NCBI GenBank assembly: GCA_947460595.1
Contig: CANHGS010000003.1
Span: 1 to 64,000 of the forward strand
DNA: 64,000 nucleotides
Origin: Bacteroidota bacterium
Lineage (GTDB): Bacteria; Bacteroidota; Bacteroidia; Chitinophagales; Chitinophagaceae
Direction of reading: 5' to 3'
Position 1 is the first letter of the stretch. Each line of letters opens with the position of its first letter. Below the pieces are notes generated by a model. That model did no database searches. It saw only the letters and a program-made list of their open reading frames with translations, and had not been told where the DNA came from. Shown in pieces: positions 45,017-54,616 of the stretch. The translations under genes were made by a program, and so were the position numbers.

Positions 45017-45996
45017 AAAAGCTGAAGTGCCTTTTTTATAAAACCGGACTGTAATTTGGGATAGATGGATGACTTTAATATTAGAAACCAACCATAAAGA
45101 AACAATCCATTACCCAAAACAAATAGACCTAGATTTCCTTCATCTAATTGAATTGCACTTTTATTATATTCAACACTTCTTTTAGGTAAAACAATTGAAT
45201 GTAATTTTAAAAATTGAATGATATTTTTTCTTAAAATATAATCAAATTTCGGTGAATATTGATTTTCACTTTTCAAACTATTAGCTAGACCTATTACACT
45301 TTTAGAATGATATCTAAAATAATTTAAATGATTATGGATATAGGCAACTTTACCATAACATAGCATTTTTAACCATGTTAACCAATCACTATTTGTTTTT
45401 AACATTTCATCAGCCCCACCTACTTTATCAAAAATTGATTTTCTAAATAATACGGCACTTGCATTAGGAATAACATTTCTTTTAATAAGAAATTTATCGA
45501 TAAACTGAATACCCTCCATTACAAAATCTTCTTCAAATTGTATTGAATCTAAATCTGCTGTGTAATCAAGCCAACTACCTGTAACATTACCCTGATGATT
45601 CATTTTATGACTTTGACAATAAGATAACACAATATCTTGGTCTTCTATTAATGGCTTCAAAAGCTTAGCTAGTAATTCAGAATCTGCTATATCATCCGAT
45701 TCGGCCAGCCAAATAAATTCTCCTTTAGCAAGATGTACACCTTTATTCCATTGTACAAATGTATTACCCGAATTTTGTAAATATTTGAAACTTCTAATGC
45801 GATCATCTTCGCCAACAAAACTGTCAATTATTTCAACACTGTTATCTTCACTAGCATCATCCAAAATAATACATTCAAATGCTTCAAAAGATTGTTGAAC
45901 AATAGAAATTAGTCTTTCTTTTAAATATAATTGATGATTAAAGCTTGGAACAATAACAGATACCAAAACTTTATTTTTGGTATTGTTATTTATCAT
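45013..45996 (-). CDS. GT2 glycosyltransferase
   Basis: A 327-residue family 2 enzyme: VLVSVIVPSFNHQLYL, CIILDDASEDNS, GNTFVQWNKGV, WLAESDDIAD (metal site), IPNASAVLFRKSIF and NSDWLTWLKML. It is similar in layout to the transferase at 57519-58439 (shared QWxKGxxLxxGxxxWxAESDD pattern), so the two are probably paralogues adding related sugars. Starts 11 bases inside the upstream gene and ends over the next start: coupled translation. Confidence 0.9.
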   Translation of the reverse strand: MINNNTKNKVLVSVIVPSFNHQLYLKERLISIVQQSFEAFECIILDDASEDNSVEIIDSFVGEDDRIRSFKYLQNSGNTFVQWNKGVHLAKGEFIWLAESDDIADSELLAKLLKPLIEDQDIVLSYCQSHKMNHQGNVTGSWLDYTADLDSIQFEEDFVMEGIQFIDKFLIKRNVIPNASAVLFRKSIFDKVGGADEMLKTNSDWLTWLKMLCYGKVAYIHNHLNYFRYHSKSVIGLANSLKSENQYSPKFDYILRKNIIQFLKLHSIVLPKRSVEYNKSAIQLDEGNLGLFVLGNGLFLYGWFLILKSSIYPKLQSGFIKKALQLL

Positions 45997-46831
45997 TTCT
46001 CTTCATTAATTTAAATGGTAGGAGCAAAATTCTTCCAAGGCGATAACTAAAAGAGTTATAAATATCATTTTTATACTTTACATAATTGGATTGCTCATTT
46101 TTTAAATATTCATATTCCCGTAAATGAGTTAGAGGTAAATAAATGTATTCTAAATATTTACTAATATGTTTTAAATATAATTGCTGCTCTACAATTTTTA
46201 GTTGTTCATTTTTTAATGACGCATTTCTGGAATCACTCACAATACGATAAAATAGATGAGAGGAGTCAAGCTTATAAACTTGATTTGAATGGTTTATTAA
46301 TCTTAACCAAAATTCCCAATCTTCCCAACCTGTTAAAAATGATTCATCATACCCTCCGCAGATTTCCCAATCTATTTTACGATAAAATGAAGAATTAAAA
46401 ATGAGATTTTGCTTTAACATTGTTTGCTCATTGTAATTAGGATGTTTGATACAACCTGTAAGTGCTCCAAAATATTCACCATTTGCATATACTAATTTAA
46501 TTTGGTCATTTTGATCTAATACGTTTACAGCTTCCATTAAATAATTTGACCCTATTTTATCATCTGCATCAAGAGGCAAGATGTATTTTCCATTACTGTT
46601 TTGGATAGCTAAATTTCTAGCTGCTGAAACACCTTTATTTATAGTATGAAATATTTTTGTCTTTTCAGGCGAATAGGAGCTTAATAATTCTTTAGTGTAT
46701 TGATCATTAGATCCGTCATTAATAACAATAATTTCAAAGTCAGTGAATGTTTGAGTAAGAACTGAATTAATAGCTTCTTCAATAAATAATCCCTGATTAT
46801 AGCAAGGTATGATAACTGAAACTTTAGGCAT
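45986..46831 (-). CDS. GT2 glycosyltransferase
   Basis: A 281-residue family 2 enzyme: KVSVIIPCYNQGLFI, IIVINDGSND, NKGVSAARNLAI, PLDADDKIG as the DxD-type site (about 94-102), NLIFNSSFYRK and GWEDWEFWLRL with a likely catalytic Asp/Glu. The C terminus is basic (SYRLGRILLLPFKLMKRNDK), a common membrane-contact tail. It overlaps the upstream gene by eight bases and the downstream one by 11. Specificity unknown. Confidence 0.9.
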   Translation of the reverse strand: MPKVSVIIPCYNQGLFIEEAINSVLTQTFTDFEIIVINDGSNDQYTKELLSSYSPEKTKIFHTINKGVSAARNLAIQNSNGKYILPLDADDKIGSNYLMEAVNVLDQNDQIKLVYANGEYFGALTGCIKHPNYNEQTMLKQNLIFNSSFYRKIDWEICGGYDESFLTGWEDWEFWLRLINHSNQVYKLDSSHLFYRIVSDSRNASLKNEQLKIVEQQLYLKHISKYLEYIYLPLTHLREYEYLKNEQSNYVKYKNDIYNSFSYRLGRILLLPFKLMKRNDK

Positions 46832-47804
46832 TTCGTAAAAAATGTTTTCTAAATGATATATTACCTATGTATAGTTTAACAAATAATGCAAGTGTTTGAA
46901 AATTTAAACTAATTCTATTATTTAATAGTAATTGCTTGAAAGCAAATTTGCAAAATTGAGTATTGCCAATACTATATGCTTTGTATAGATACATGGCAGC
47001 TATTTTATTATTAAAAGCATTCTTTGAAATTGCGCAAACATCCCAATTGTAAGAAGTATACTTACCACTATTTTTAAAATAGCTAGAAACAGCTTTTTTA
47101 GTATCTAATACTGTACAAAAATGAAATAACACTGATGATTCTTCAATTCTAAACTCATCATTGCTACTAACTGTTTTTGAATCATCATGTAACCTGAAAT
47201 TTGCTAATACGGTATCGCCTAATTTAATTCTATTTTGGCCATACTTAGAAAGGTAACGCCACCATAGTTCTAAATCCATTATATAATGAAGTGAATCGTT
47301 AATACCACCCAGCTTATTAATGATAGCGCGTTTATAAAACATAGCGGGTTGATTTATTCTTTGATTAACAATGGTTTCTTCTAATTCAGTAAATAATTCT
47401 GTGCGATGGCTATATAAGGTAAAACCATCTTTATCATTAAATATTTGAGAAATTCCACAATAAATATCAATATCACTTTGGAATGCGTTTGCAATATCAA
47501 AAAGCGCATTAGGGGCTAATAGGTCATCAGAATTAATCCAATTAAAAATATCGCCACTAGACTTTAATAATCCTTTCCTAATGGCATCACTTTGCCCATT
47601 ATCTGACTCACTGATCCAATAGCTTACCTTATCCTCATATTTCTTAATAATATCTAATGTATTATCAGTACTACCTCCATCAATAATAATATATTCTAGA
47701 TTTGGATAACCTTGATTAATAATTGATAAAATAGTTTGTTCAATAAAATTGCCTTGGTTAAAACTTGGTGTTACAATAGAAATTTTAGGATAATGTAAAT
47801 TCAA
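46824..47804 (-). CDS. GT2 glycosyltransferase
   Basis: A 326-residue family 2 enzyme: ISIVTPSFNQGNFI, YIIIDGGSTDNT, ISESDNGQSDAI, WINSDDLLAP (metal site) and YIMDLELWWRYL. It is of the WcaA-like type that often adds the second or third sugar of a repeat unit. The start is TTG at 47804, 41 bases after the epimerase stop. It is first in a tightly overlapping run that goes on to about 37.3 kb. Confidence 0.9.
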   Translation of the reverse strand: MNLHYPKISIVTPSFNQGNFIEQTILSIINQGYPNLEYIIIDGGSTDNTLDIIKKYEDKVSYWISESDNGQSDAIRKGLLKSSGDIFNWINSDDLLAPNALFDIANAFQSDIDIYCGISQIFNDKDGFTLYSHRTELFTELEETIVNQRINQPAMFYKRAIINKLGGINDSLHYIMDLELWWRYLSKYGQNRIKLGDTVLANFRLHDDSKTVSSNDEFRIEESSVLFHFCTVLDTKKAVSSYFKNSGKYTSYNWDVCAISKNAFNNKIAAMYLYKAYSIGNTQFCKFAFKQLLLNNRISLNFQTLALFVKLYIGNISFRKHFLRNA

Positions 47805-47845
47805 AATATAGAGCTAATTTTTGAAATGGTAGAATTTAATAAATA

Positions 47846-48853
47846 CTATTTTTCAAACGTTTCAACTTGTGATTTAATCCATTGGTAGGTGTTAGACATT
47901 CCATCAATTAATGGTGAAGAAACGGACCATCCTAACTTTTCTAAATAAAGTGTGTTGTCTGAATTTCTACCTCTAACACCAGTAGGACAATTAAAACCAT
48001 ATTTATTAAAAAATTCTTGACCATAAATATTATATATAGATATATTTTTTCCTGAAATGGCAATTGCCATCTTTGCTAAATCATTTATTGAAATTTTTTC
48101 TTCAGATCCAATATTAACAGGCCCGGAAAATTCTGATTCCATTAAACGTATAATAGCTTCAATACATTCACTGATATAAAGAAAACTTCTTGTTTGTAAT
48201 CCATCACCCCAAACTTCAAAAGTTCCATTATTTTCTGTTTGAGCAACTTTCCGCAACATTGCAGCAGGTACTTTTTCTTTCCCTCCCATCCAGGTACCTT
48301 GTGGACCAAAAATGTTATGAAAACGAGCAATTCGAACATCCAAATTATGATTTCTCTTAAATGCTAGAAACATACGTTCACTAAATAATTTCTCCCATCC
48401 ATATTCAGAATCAGGATTTGCTGGGTATGCTGTTGATTCAATACAATTAGGATTATCCGGATCAAGTTGATTATGCTCTGGATAGATACAAGCAGATGAA
48501 GAGTAAAATACTTTTTTTACTTTTTTTAACACACACTGATGAGCAACATTTAAATTAATAATAGCCGAATTATGCATGACATCTGCGTCATTTTGACCCG
48601 TATTAATATAACCAGCTCCACCCATATCAGCAGCTAATTGATAAACCTCATCACAATTTTCAGTAATCACTAGTTCTACTAGCTTAGCATCTGTTAAATC
48701 ACACAAAATAAACTCATGACAAATATCTTCTTTTTTAAAGAATTCATTCTTCTTAATATCTGCAATTCTAACATGATTACCTAAATCTTTCATTTTTTTT
48801 GCAAGGTGCCCTCCAATAAATCCACCACCACCAAGTACAATTACATTCTTCAT
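47846..48853 (-). CDS. GDP-mannose 3,5-epimerase-like SDR enzyme
   Basis: A 335-residue extended SDR strikingly similar to plant GDP-D-mannose 3,5-epimerase, which makes GDP-L-galactose (and GDP-L-gulose). Motifs: GGGGFIGGHL (NAD), AADMGGAGYI, YSSSACIYPEHNQL with catalytic C122, YGWEK (Y151/K155), RFHNIFGPQGTWMGGKEK, WGDGLQTRSF and VRGRNSDN. The acid/base Cys and the GTW-GG-EK loop are specific to GME rather than ordinary epimerases. It would supply an L-galactose-type donor to transferases here. The nearest alternative is another C3/C5 epimerase of a GDP-sugar. Confidence 0.82.
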   Translation of the reverse strand: MKNVIVLGGGGFIGGHLAKKMKDLGNHVRIADIKKNEFFKKEDICHEFILCDLTDAKLVELVITENCDEVYQLAADMGGAGYINTGQNDADVMHNSAIINLNVAHQCVLKKVKKVFYSSSACIYPEHNQLDPDNPNCIESTAYPANPDSEYGWEKLFSERMFLAFKRNHNLDVRIARFHNIFGPQGTWMGGKEKVPAAMLRKVAQTENNGTFEVWGDGLQTRSFLYISECIEAIIRLMESEFSGPVNIGSEEKISINDLAKMAIAISGKNISIYNIYGQEFFNKYGFNCPTGVRGRNSDNTLYLEKLGWSVSSPLIDGMSNTYQWIKSQVETFEK

Positions 48854-48857
48854 ATAA

Positions 48858-49841
48858 TTAGTTTATATTTTTAATAAATGATTTTTTTATTACATCCCAT
48901 CGATGCATCCAAGTATGATTATTTATTACAGTTGTATAGTTTTTTTCAATCAAATATTTGTAATCTTCAAAATCATTTAAAATATTTTCAAGTTGATTAA
49001 CTGGATCATTCCAATTAATCTCTATAACTGGATTATAACCAAATAATTGAATCATTTCTTCCGGAGCTTTACCTATAATTAAACATTTAGACACAATAGA
49101 TTGTAAATATCTCATTGTCATAATTTCTATATCTCCTGCTCGGTCAGGATGTGTAATATTAGATGGGAAGCAAATTGATATTTTAGAATTACCCAATGCA
49201 TTTATAAAATCAGATCTTTTTTCGAAAATGACTTCGCCTTTAATTTTTTCAAATAAATACACTTTATTGTTTTTTTCGAAAAAAGGGAGGATAAGATTGT
49301 GATATCTGTCATATTTTCTTCCAAAAGAAAGGACATCAATGGTTTTAATATCTGAATACAAATAACCATCTGGGTCAATTGCTTCAGGTATCCAATGGAC
49401 ATTAGTATTAGTAAGTTGCTTTTTTAATGTCGCAGTGGCTTGAAGTGATGTTAGAAATAAATGATCTATTTTATTTTTTAAAAGAAATAAAATAATTGTA
49501 TCATGATGACAAGGCCAAGCATCAAACATATATATACTTCTATTACAAGAAACAAAATAACTAAATGGCAAATATTTTTTAAAATCCGGTCCAATCATTA
49601 GAGTAAACAAATGATTAGAATCGGATAGTGGATTGTTTAATAAAGCATATGGAGTGATACGAATGTGATTTATTTTAAATAAACCAAGAATTTTCGCAGT
49701 CAATTTTAGCATGCTGAGATGTAATCGTGAAGGTTGAGCAACAGGCTTCACAATATCATCAGTTAAAATTGCTTTCTCACATTCATGTAAATCAAAATCG
49801 TTAAATGTAACATATGGAAAATGGTTGACAATAAACTTCAT
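48858..49841 (-). CDS. CgeB-like GT-B glycosyltransferase
   Basis: A 327-residue protein resembling CgeB/Glyco_trans_1_2 transferases. Visible segments: FLTSLQATATLKKQL, HWIPEAIDPDGY, VLSFGRKYDRYH, SKISICFPSNITHPDRAGDIE and a donor-side Glu in TMRYLQSIVSKCLIIGKAPEE split across the usual motif. The N-terminal 60 residues (VTFNDFDLHECEKAIL) are less typical. It precedes the GME-like gene by four bases, so they are coupled. Specificity unknown. Confidence 0.68.
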   Translation of the reverse strand: MKFIVNHFPYVTFNDFDLHECEKAILTDDIVKPVAQPSRLHLSMLKLTAKILGLFKINHIRITPYALLNNPLSDSNHLFTLMIGPDFKKYLPFSYFVSCNRSIYMFDAWPCHHDTIILFLLKNKIDHLFLTSLQATATLKKQLTNTNVHWIPEAIDPDGYLYSDIKTIDVLSFGRKYDRYHNLILPFFEKNNKVYLFEKIKGEVIFEKRSDFINALGNSKISICFPSNITHPDRAGDIEIMTMRYLQSIVSKCLIIGKAPEEMIQLFGYNPVIEINWNDPVNQLENILNDFEDYKYLIEKNYTTVINNHTWMHRWDVIKKSFIKNIN

Positions 49842-49894
49842 TATAAATAAGGACTGACTGTGATAAATTAAATAAGCGATGATTATATGTAATT

Positions 49895-51217
49895 CTATAA
49901 ATGCCTAAAATGTAAATTCCTAAAATGATATAAACCAAATGATGCTGCTAAAGAAAAGAATGGCAGCATTACAAATTTATAACGAGTGGCAACAACTGGA
50001 CCAATAACAATAGCTAAATAAAATATAGCAAATAAAATTAAATTGAAAACGTAATACTTTTTTTCAATAAACAATATTATCAATCCATATACAAATAAAA
50101 TATAAAAGAAGGCAAGTAAACACCAACTTACTAATTGCAAAAAATATGGAAGGAGATTACTTTTTTTTATTGAAATATTATTTACATCAAATTTTTTCAA
50201 ATATTGTATTGCAGTTGTATCTCCAAATATGCTGAAAAGAGCAATTGTACCGGTTCCAGCGTATAACCTGGGATGCCTAGTTAATATAGTATGAATATAG
50301 TCATGAAGATTACTCTTGATTTCTGACTGTGCAATATTTCTGAGGATAATACTTTCAGTCATATAATTCATATGATTGGTATCTATCTTATTAAATGCAA
50401 AAGACTTTTTTTCATTTAACACAGAATCAACATTTACAATATTTTGATCTTCTAACATGTAACGGTAATTACAATAAAAAAGATTTGTACCTGTTATTGA
50501 ACTTATTTCAGGTGTCCCAAAAACTTTATAATTGCGGTATACCCATGGGAAAATCACCATAAAAAAGGACACAACAGCAATCAATAATAAAGGCACTTTT
50601 TTAAATAATATCTTTTGAGTAAGCAAAAAGACAATACAGATGAAAATATAAATAGGGAAAAATGTTATAGAAATAGGTTTTACTAGAATACTGAATCCCA
50701 ATAAAGTAAAAGAAATTATTAAACTTTTATTTTTAAAAATGAATAACCAATGGACAAAATAGTAAATACTAAAAAGTAGGAAAGCTGTAAAAAGACTTTC
50801 CGGCATATAAAAAACAGAATAAGGAAATGAATCAGGAAATAATCCAAAGATTAATACAGACAAAAAAGCAACTTTTTGTTTTTTGGATAATAAATAACTA
50901 ATTTGATATAGTGCAAATGAGGAGAGACCAAAAAACAAACAGTTTAATACAGATACTATTTTAAGTACAATAAATTGACTTTTAAATAAAAGCAACAATA
51001 CAAAAATCAACCCAGGAAATAGAGGCATATCATGAGCTGTAGGTTGAGGATTTAGCACATTTTGTGTTGAAAATATTCCAAATTGATTCAAGTTAATAGC
51101 TTCGGTCAAATATCTACCACCGTCATCACCTTCTAAATTATGAGCGCAGAAAACGATTATAACTCTAATTAGTATAATACCTAACAGAAGTATACCCAGC
51201 TTTTTATTAAAAACCAA
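49895..51217 (-). CDS. GT39/ArnT-like membrane glycosyltransferase (PMT_2)
   Basis: A 440-residue polytopic protein with about ten to eleven helices. The first periplasmic loop has the acidic motif NLEGDDGGRYLTEA, the catalytic-type Asp pair of PMT/ArnT/GT83 enzymes, which use polyprenyl-phosphate sugars to decorate lipids or proteins in the periplasm. LPFFSLAASFGLYH ends the last helices. The start appears to be TTG at 51217. In this locus it would add a side sugar after flipping. A DPM1-like donor synthase was not specifically recognised. Confidence 0.78.
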   Translation of the reverse strand: MVFNKKLGILLLGIILIRVIIVFCAHNLEGDDGGRYLTEAINLNQFGIFSTQNVLNPQPTAHDMPLFPGLIFVLLLLFKSQFIVLKIVSVLNCLFFGLSSFALYQISYLLSKKQKVAFLSVLIFGLFPDSFPYSVFYMPESLFTAFLLFSIYYFVHWLFIFKNKSLIISFTLLGFSILVKPISITFFPIYIFICIVFLLTQKILFKKVPLLLIAVVSFFMVIFPWVYRNYKVFGTPEISSITGTNLFYCNYRYMLEDQNIVNVDSVLNEKKSFAFNKIDTNHMNYMTESIILRNIAQSEIKSNLHDYIHTILTRHPRLYAGTGTIALFSIFGDTTAIQYLKKFDVNNISIKKSNLLPYFLQLVSWCLLAFFYILFVYGLIILFIEKKYYVFNLILFAIFYLAIVIGPVVATRYKFVMLPFFSLAASFGLYHFRNLHFRHL

Positions 51218-51269
51218 CTTGCAATTCTTTTTTTAATTGAAAATAATACTGAAGAAAAGATAAAGGGAA

Positions 51270-52301
51270 CTAGTAACAATCATATTTAAAATTCCTGAAA
51301 ACAGCATAAATTGATTTTAATCTAATTACTATTTTACATAATTCTAATATTCTGGTAATCTGATTTCTCTTGTCTATCCCTAGTTGATACCCTTCTCTGT
51401 TTTCAACAAAAGCTATAAAAATAGTTTTATAGTAATTTATAGTATTGTAACCCGAAAAGAAAAGATAGAAAGACTGAAATAAATTTTTTGTGACATGTCT
51501 TTTAAAAACATCTCTAGTTTTTAATTGACCATCTAAATACATAACATAATACTCAAAATAAACCTGCGATCTTGTAAACCCAATTTTCATATTTAAAAGA
51601 TGGTTCCAAGTAATTCGTGAGGAAGGTAAAGCATGTGTATATGTTAGTCTTTCATCATAATATATACCATATCCGATTGAATTAACTAGTATACACAATT
51701 CAGTATCTTCTCCTGCCATTTTAACCTTGCTTGTTTTTTTGCCTGTAAGAAAAGAGCTAAATCCATTATCTATCAACTGATTCCAAACAGATTTTCTTAT
51801 TAGCATCCCGGCACCCCAAACACTAGGAAATTCACCTATAATTTCACCGGAAAAAGAATGTTGATTTCCAATAGCCCAGGCATTTTCGTGTATATGAAAC
51901 CATTGGGGTAATTGATAATCATCAGGTAAAATTCCTTTGCCACCAATTATACCAATTTGAGGATTTTCTAAAAAGATAGTTTCAGCAACTACTAAATAAT
52001 TTTCATTTAAATGATTATCGTCATCACAAATAACTAAATAATCAAAAGAAGCTTGTTTAAACCCCGCAATCAGTGCATTGGCCTTTCCTGGTTTTTCTTC
52101 TTTAATTACATGGATTTTAATTTTATCAACAAGCAATGCAGCTTGAAAAGCAACATTAAAAGTATCATCATTTGAATTATTGTCTACAATGATAATTTCA
52201 AAATGAAAGTTTGAAACTTTCAACTGAGTGAGAAATTTTATAACTTTTGATATCCTAAGAGATCCATTATAAGAACAAACAATGATACTAAACCCTTTCA
52301 C
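51270..52301 (-). CDS. GT2 glycosyltransferase
   Basis: A 343-residue family 2 enzyme: GFSIIVCSYNGSLRI, IIIVDNNSNDDT, KPGKANALIAGF, YLVICDDDNHL (metal site), GGKGILPDDYQ and WGAGMLIRKSVW, then GEDTELCIL. The C-terminal 80 residues are hydrophobic and basic and may dock on the membrane. The start is GTG at 52301. A 60-base gap precedes it; the GT39-like gene follows after 52 bases. It resembles transferases that add a branch sugar; specificity unknown. Confidence 0.88.
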   Translation of the reverse strand: MKGFSIIVCSYNGSLRISKVIKFLTQLKVSNFHFEIIIVDNNSNDDTFNVAFQAALLVDKIKIHVIKEEKPGKANALIAGFKQASFDYLVICDDDNHLNENYLVVAETIFLENPQIGIIGGKGILPDDYQLPQWFHIHENAWAIGNQHSFSGEIIGEFPSVWGAGMLIRKSVWNQLIDNGFSSFLTGKKTSKVKMAGEDTELCILVNSIGYGIYYDERLTYTHALPSSRITWNHLLNMKIGFTRSQVYFEYYVMYLDGQLKTRDVFKRHVTKNLFQSFYLFFSGYNTINYYKTIFIAFVENREGYQLGIDKRNQITRILELCKIVIRLKSIYAVFRNFKYDCY

Positions 52302-52362
52302 GAAAAATTATATATAGCATATCAAAGTATAAATATATGACCATGCCTGATTTGGATATTTT

Positions 52363-53343
52363 TTAATTAGCTAGAACTTCAAGAATATATTTTAAATCTA
52401 TCAATGGAACCGTAACATCAGAAATATGGGTATCATTTGTTGAGCCCTTACATTGCTGATAATAATAATTCATATTTAAATCTGAAGCAAGTGAAAAATA
52501 GCAATTATTATGGGCATCCCCATAATTACGTAATTCTATAACGTTACCATTTTGTGGCATGAATAACATATTTGTAAGTCCTGATCCATGCAGTCCAATC
52601 AAAGTTTTGGTTTGCTGCATTATTTCAATTTGCTTAATTACCGAATATTCTTCAAAATAGTGAATCTCAAAATGATAACGTTTTAAAAGAACAAGCAACT
52701 CCTCTTCATTGCTAACCAATCGTTTTTCACTTTTTTTTCTACTGATATATATATTCCTAAATACAGTTACATCATTTTTAATCCCAAATCTCTCTCTCAA
52801 TTGTGTTAATATAAATTGATTATAATTACCTGATTGAGCTGTATGAGATGGTAACAATAATTTTTTTATATGAACTTTATTTTGAACTATCTCATAATTA
52901 AGCCCCAAAAGATTTAATGAATCTGAAATAAATCTTATTTTTCCGAGTTGACTTGGAATTAGAATAATATGATTATCAATATGATCATTACAAGCTATTA
53001 ATCTAGGTAAAGCATCAGTAAGCCAATGAAAGTATCCACCACTCCAATTATCAGTTATCCAGATACCCTCATATATTGTATTTCCGTTTCTAAAAATCAT
53101 GGATAAATTCACCAAGAGACTTTTAATTGAAGGCGAAATGGTATGAGTATATGAACTAAGAAACTTTACTCTAGAAATATGAAATAAAGAATTACCTAAA
53201 TACAAAACATTATTTAATGTAGAAACCGTTGTTTGATTAATCACTTTGTGGTACTCGTGAATGAACAAGGCATCATCTTCACTTTTAATATTAAAAGGAG
53301 GTTTTCTTATAGATATTGTTTGGGGAATAATTTTTAAAACCAT
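52363..53343 (-). CDS. GT61-family glycosyltransferase
   Basis: A 326-residue GT61 (DUF563) protein. Segments: EGIWITDNWSGGYFHWLTDAL with conserved His, HIILIPSQLGKIRFI, ISRKKSEKRLVSN, LIGLHGSGLTNMLFMP (HGxGLTN) and NGNVIELRNY, followed by YFSLASDLN. GT61 includes bacterial and eukaryotic enzymes adding xylose, GlcNAc or arabinose. It is the only GT61 in the window. Donor unknown. Confidence 0.88.
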   Translation of the reverse strand: MVLKIIPQTISIRKPPFNIKSEDDALFIHEYHKVINQTTVSTLNNVLYLGNSLFHISRVKFLSSYTHTISPSIKSLLVNLSMIFRNGNTIYEGIWITDNWSGGYFHWLTDALPRLIACNDHIDNHIILIPSQLGKIRFISDSLNLLGLNYEIVQNKVHIKKLLLPSHTAQSGNYNQFILTQLRERFGIKNDVTVFRNIYISRKKSEKRLVSNEEELLVLLKRYHFEIHYFEEYSVIKQIEIMQQTKTLIGLHGSGLTNMLFMPQNGNVIELRNYGDAHNNCYFSLASDLNMNYYYQQCKGSTNDTHISDVTVPLIDLKYILEVLAN

Positions 53344-53425
53344 ATAAATTAATAAAATAAACTGTCCTAACTTGTCTATAAACCAATTATGTTGTTAGAC
53401 TTCAAACAAATTCCCTGAAAATAAT

Positions 53426-54601
53426 TTAGAATATTATTTTATCCATTTTCTTTTCCCATAAGACTTTGGTAAATGTTGAATTGAATTTTGTATACCCATT
53501 TAATCCTAAGTGATTACGAAGAGCTTTATCATTCAAAATTGAAAGAATAGCTGAAACAGATTGATCAATGGTATCAATTTCAACAATATAACCCGTTTCA
53601 TTATTAACAACAGATTCAACCAACCCTCCTTTATTTGATACAACACAAGGGATAGCATTATACATAGCACCTAATACTGAAATTCCATGACTTTCATAAA
53701 TGCTAGGTTGGAAATATATAGAAGCTGATTGATATAATTCGTCGGTATCCTTAGTAAATCCAATAAATTTAATATTTGGAAGGTTCAATGTTTTATTCTT
53801 ACAATCTTCAAACATACTGCCGTCTCCTGCCCATACAAACTTTACCGGATAGGCAAAATGATTGGTAACTTTCTCACAAACATCAATCCAAAATAATGGA
53901 TTCTTATAATATTCAGTTGATCCGATTGTTAAAACAGTAGGAATTGATTCTAGTTTTTTATCTAACAAATTATCTGGTTCATAATAGTTGTATATAACAT
54001 GAATATTGGTAAGATCCTTGGAATTAAACCAATTTAACAACAAGTATGATTTTGCAGCATTAGATACCACTATAATTTTCTTCCTTTTGGTAATTAAATT
54101 TCTAAGTATCCACTTTTTAAAAAAGTCCAATTTATCCATCGTGACTGTATGGAGAATATAAATTACTCTGGAAGGAAATAAAATTAAAAATAATAACCAT
54201 TCAGGATTAGCAGTACTGCAAATCAATAAAGCAGGTTTTAATCTTTTGATAATATTAGAGAAATATAAGAACTCATTAATTTGATAAATAAAATAGGTCT
54301 CATTTATTTTTGTAAAAATCGGATTCTCAAATCGTGTTCTCCAAATATCAAATTCAAGGATTTCAATATTAAAATGATATTGTGATTGTAGTAATAGTAT
54401 ATCCGGACTTATCTGATGCAAAGCAATTAAAACGGTAACCTGGTAATTTTTTGAAACAAGGTATTTAACAAGAGAGATAAAATATGTTTTAGTACCGCCA
54501 TAACTAGAAAAATCAGCAACTAACAAACAATTCTTTTCTTTTTTTCTGGTTAATAAGATGGAAATATATACCAGAATTGCTTTAAAGATCATTCGAATCA
54601 T
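53426..54601 (-). CDS. GT4 glycosyltransferase
   Basis: A 391-residue GT-B enzyme with a short N-terminal hydrophobic segment (about 5-18). LLVADFSSYGGTKTYFISL gives the acceptor loop. The donor domain has VLTIGSTEYYKNPLFWI, FVWAGDGSMFEDC, SIYFQPSIYESHGISVLGAMYN (the E-x7-E motif appears as ESHGISVLGA, with the second Glu missing) and IPCVVSNKGGLVESV. The missing second acidic residue is unusual but occurs in some GT4. Specificity unknown. Confidence 0.83.
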   Translation of the reverse strand: MIRMIFKAILVYISILLTRKKEKNCLLVADFSSYGGTKTYFISLVKYLVSKNYQVTVLIALHQISPDILLLQSQYHFNIEILEFDIWRTRFENPIFTKINETYFIYQINEFLYFSNIIKRLKPALLICSTANPEWLLFLILFPSRVIYILHTVTMDKLDFFKKWILRNLITKRKKIIVVSNAAKSYLLLNWFNSKDLTNIHVIYNYYEPDNLLDKKLESIPTVLTIGSTEYYKNPLFWIDVCEKVTNHFAYPVKFVWAGDGSMFEDCKNKTLNLPNIKFIGFTKDTDELYQSASIYFQPSIYESHGISVLGAMYNAIPCVVSNKGGLVESVVNNETGYIVEIDTIDQSVSAILSILNDKALRNHLGLNGYTKFNSTFTKVLWEKKMDKIIF

Positions 54602-54616
54602 AGTAAATAGTTAACC

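Noticed and set aside
45017-45091. Upstream extension of the StrF-like gene to 45091
   Set aside because: The extension lies inside the preceding gene and does not look like GT2. The ATG at 45016 gives a standard ATGA overlap.
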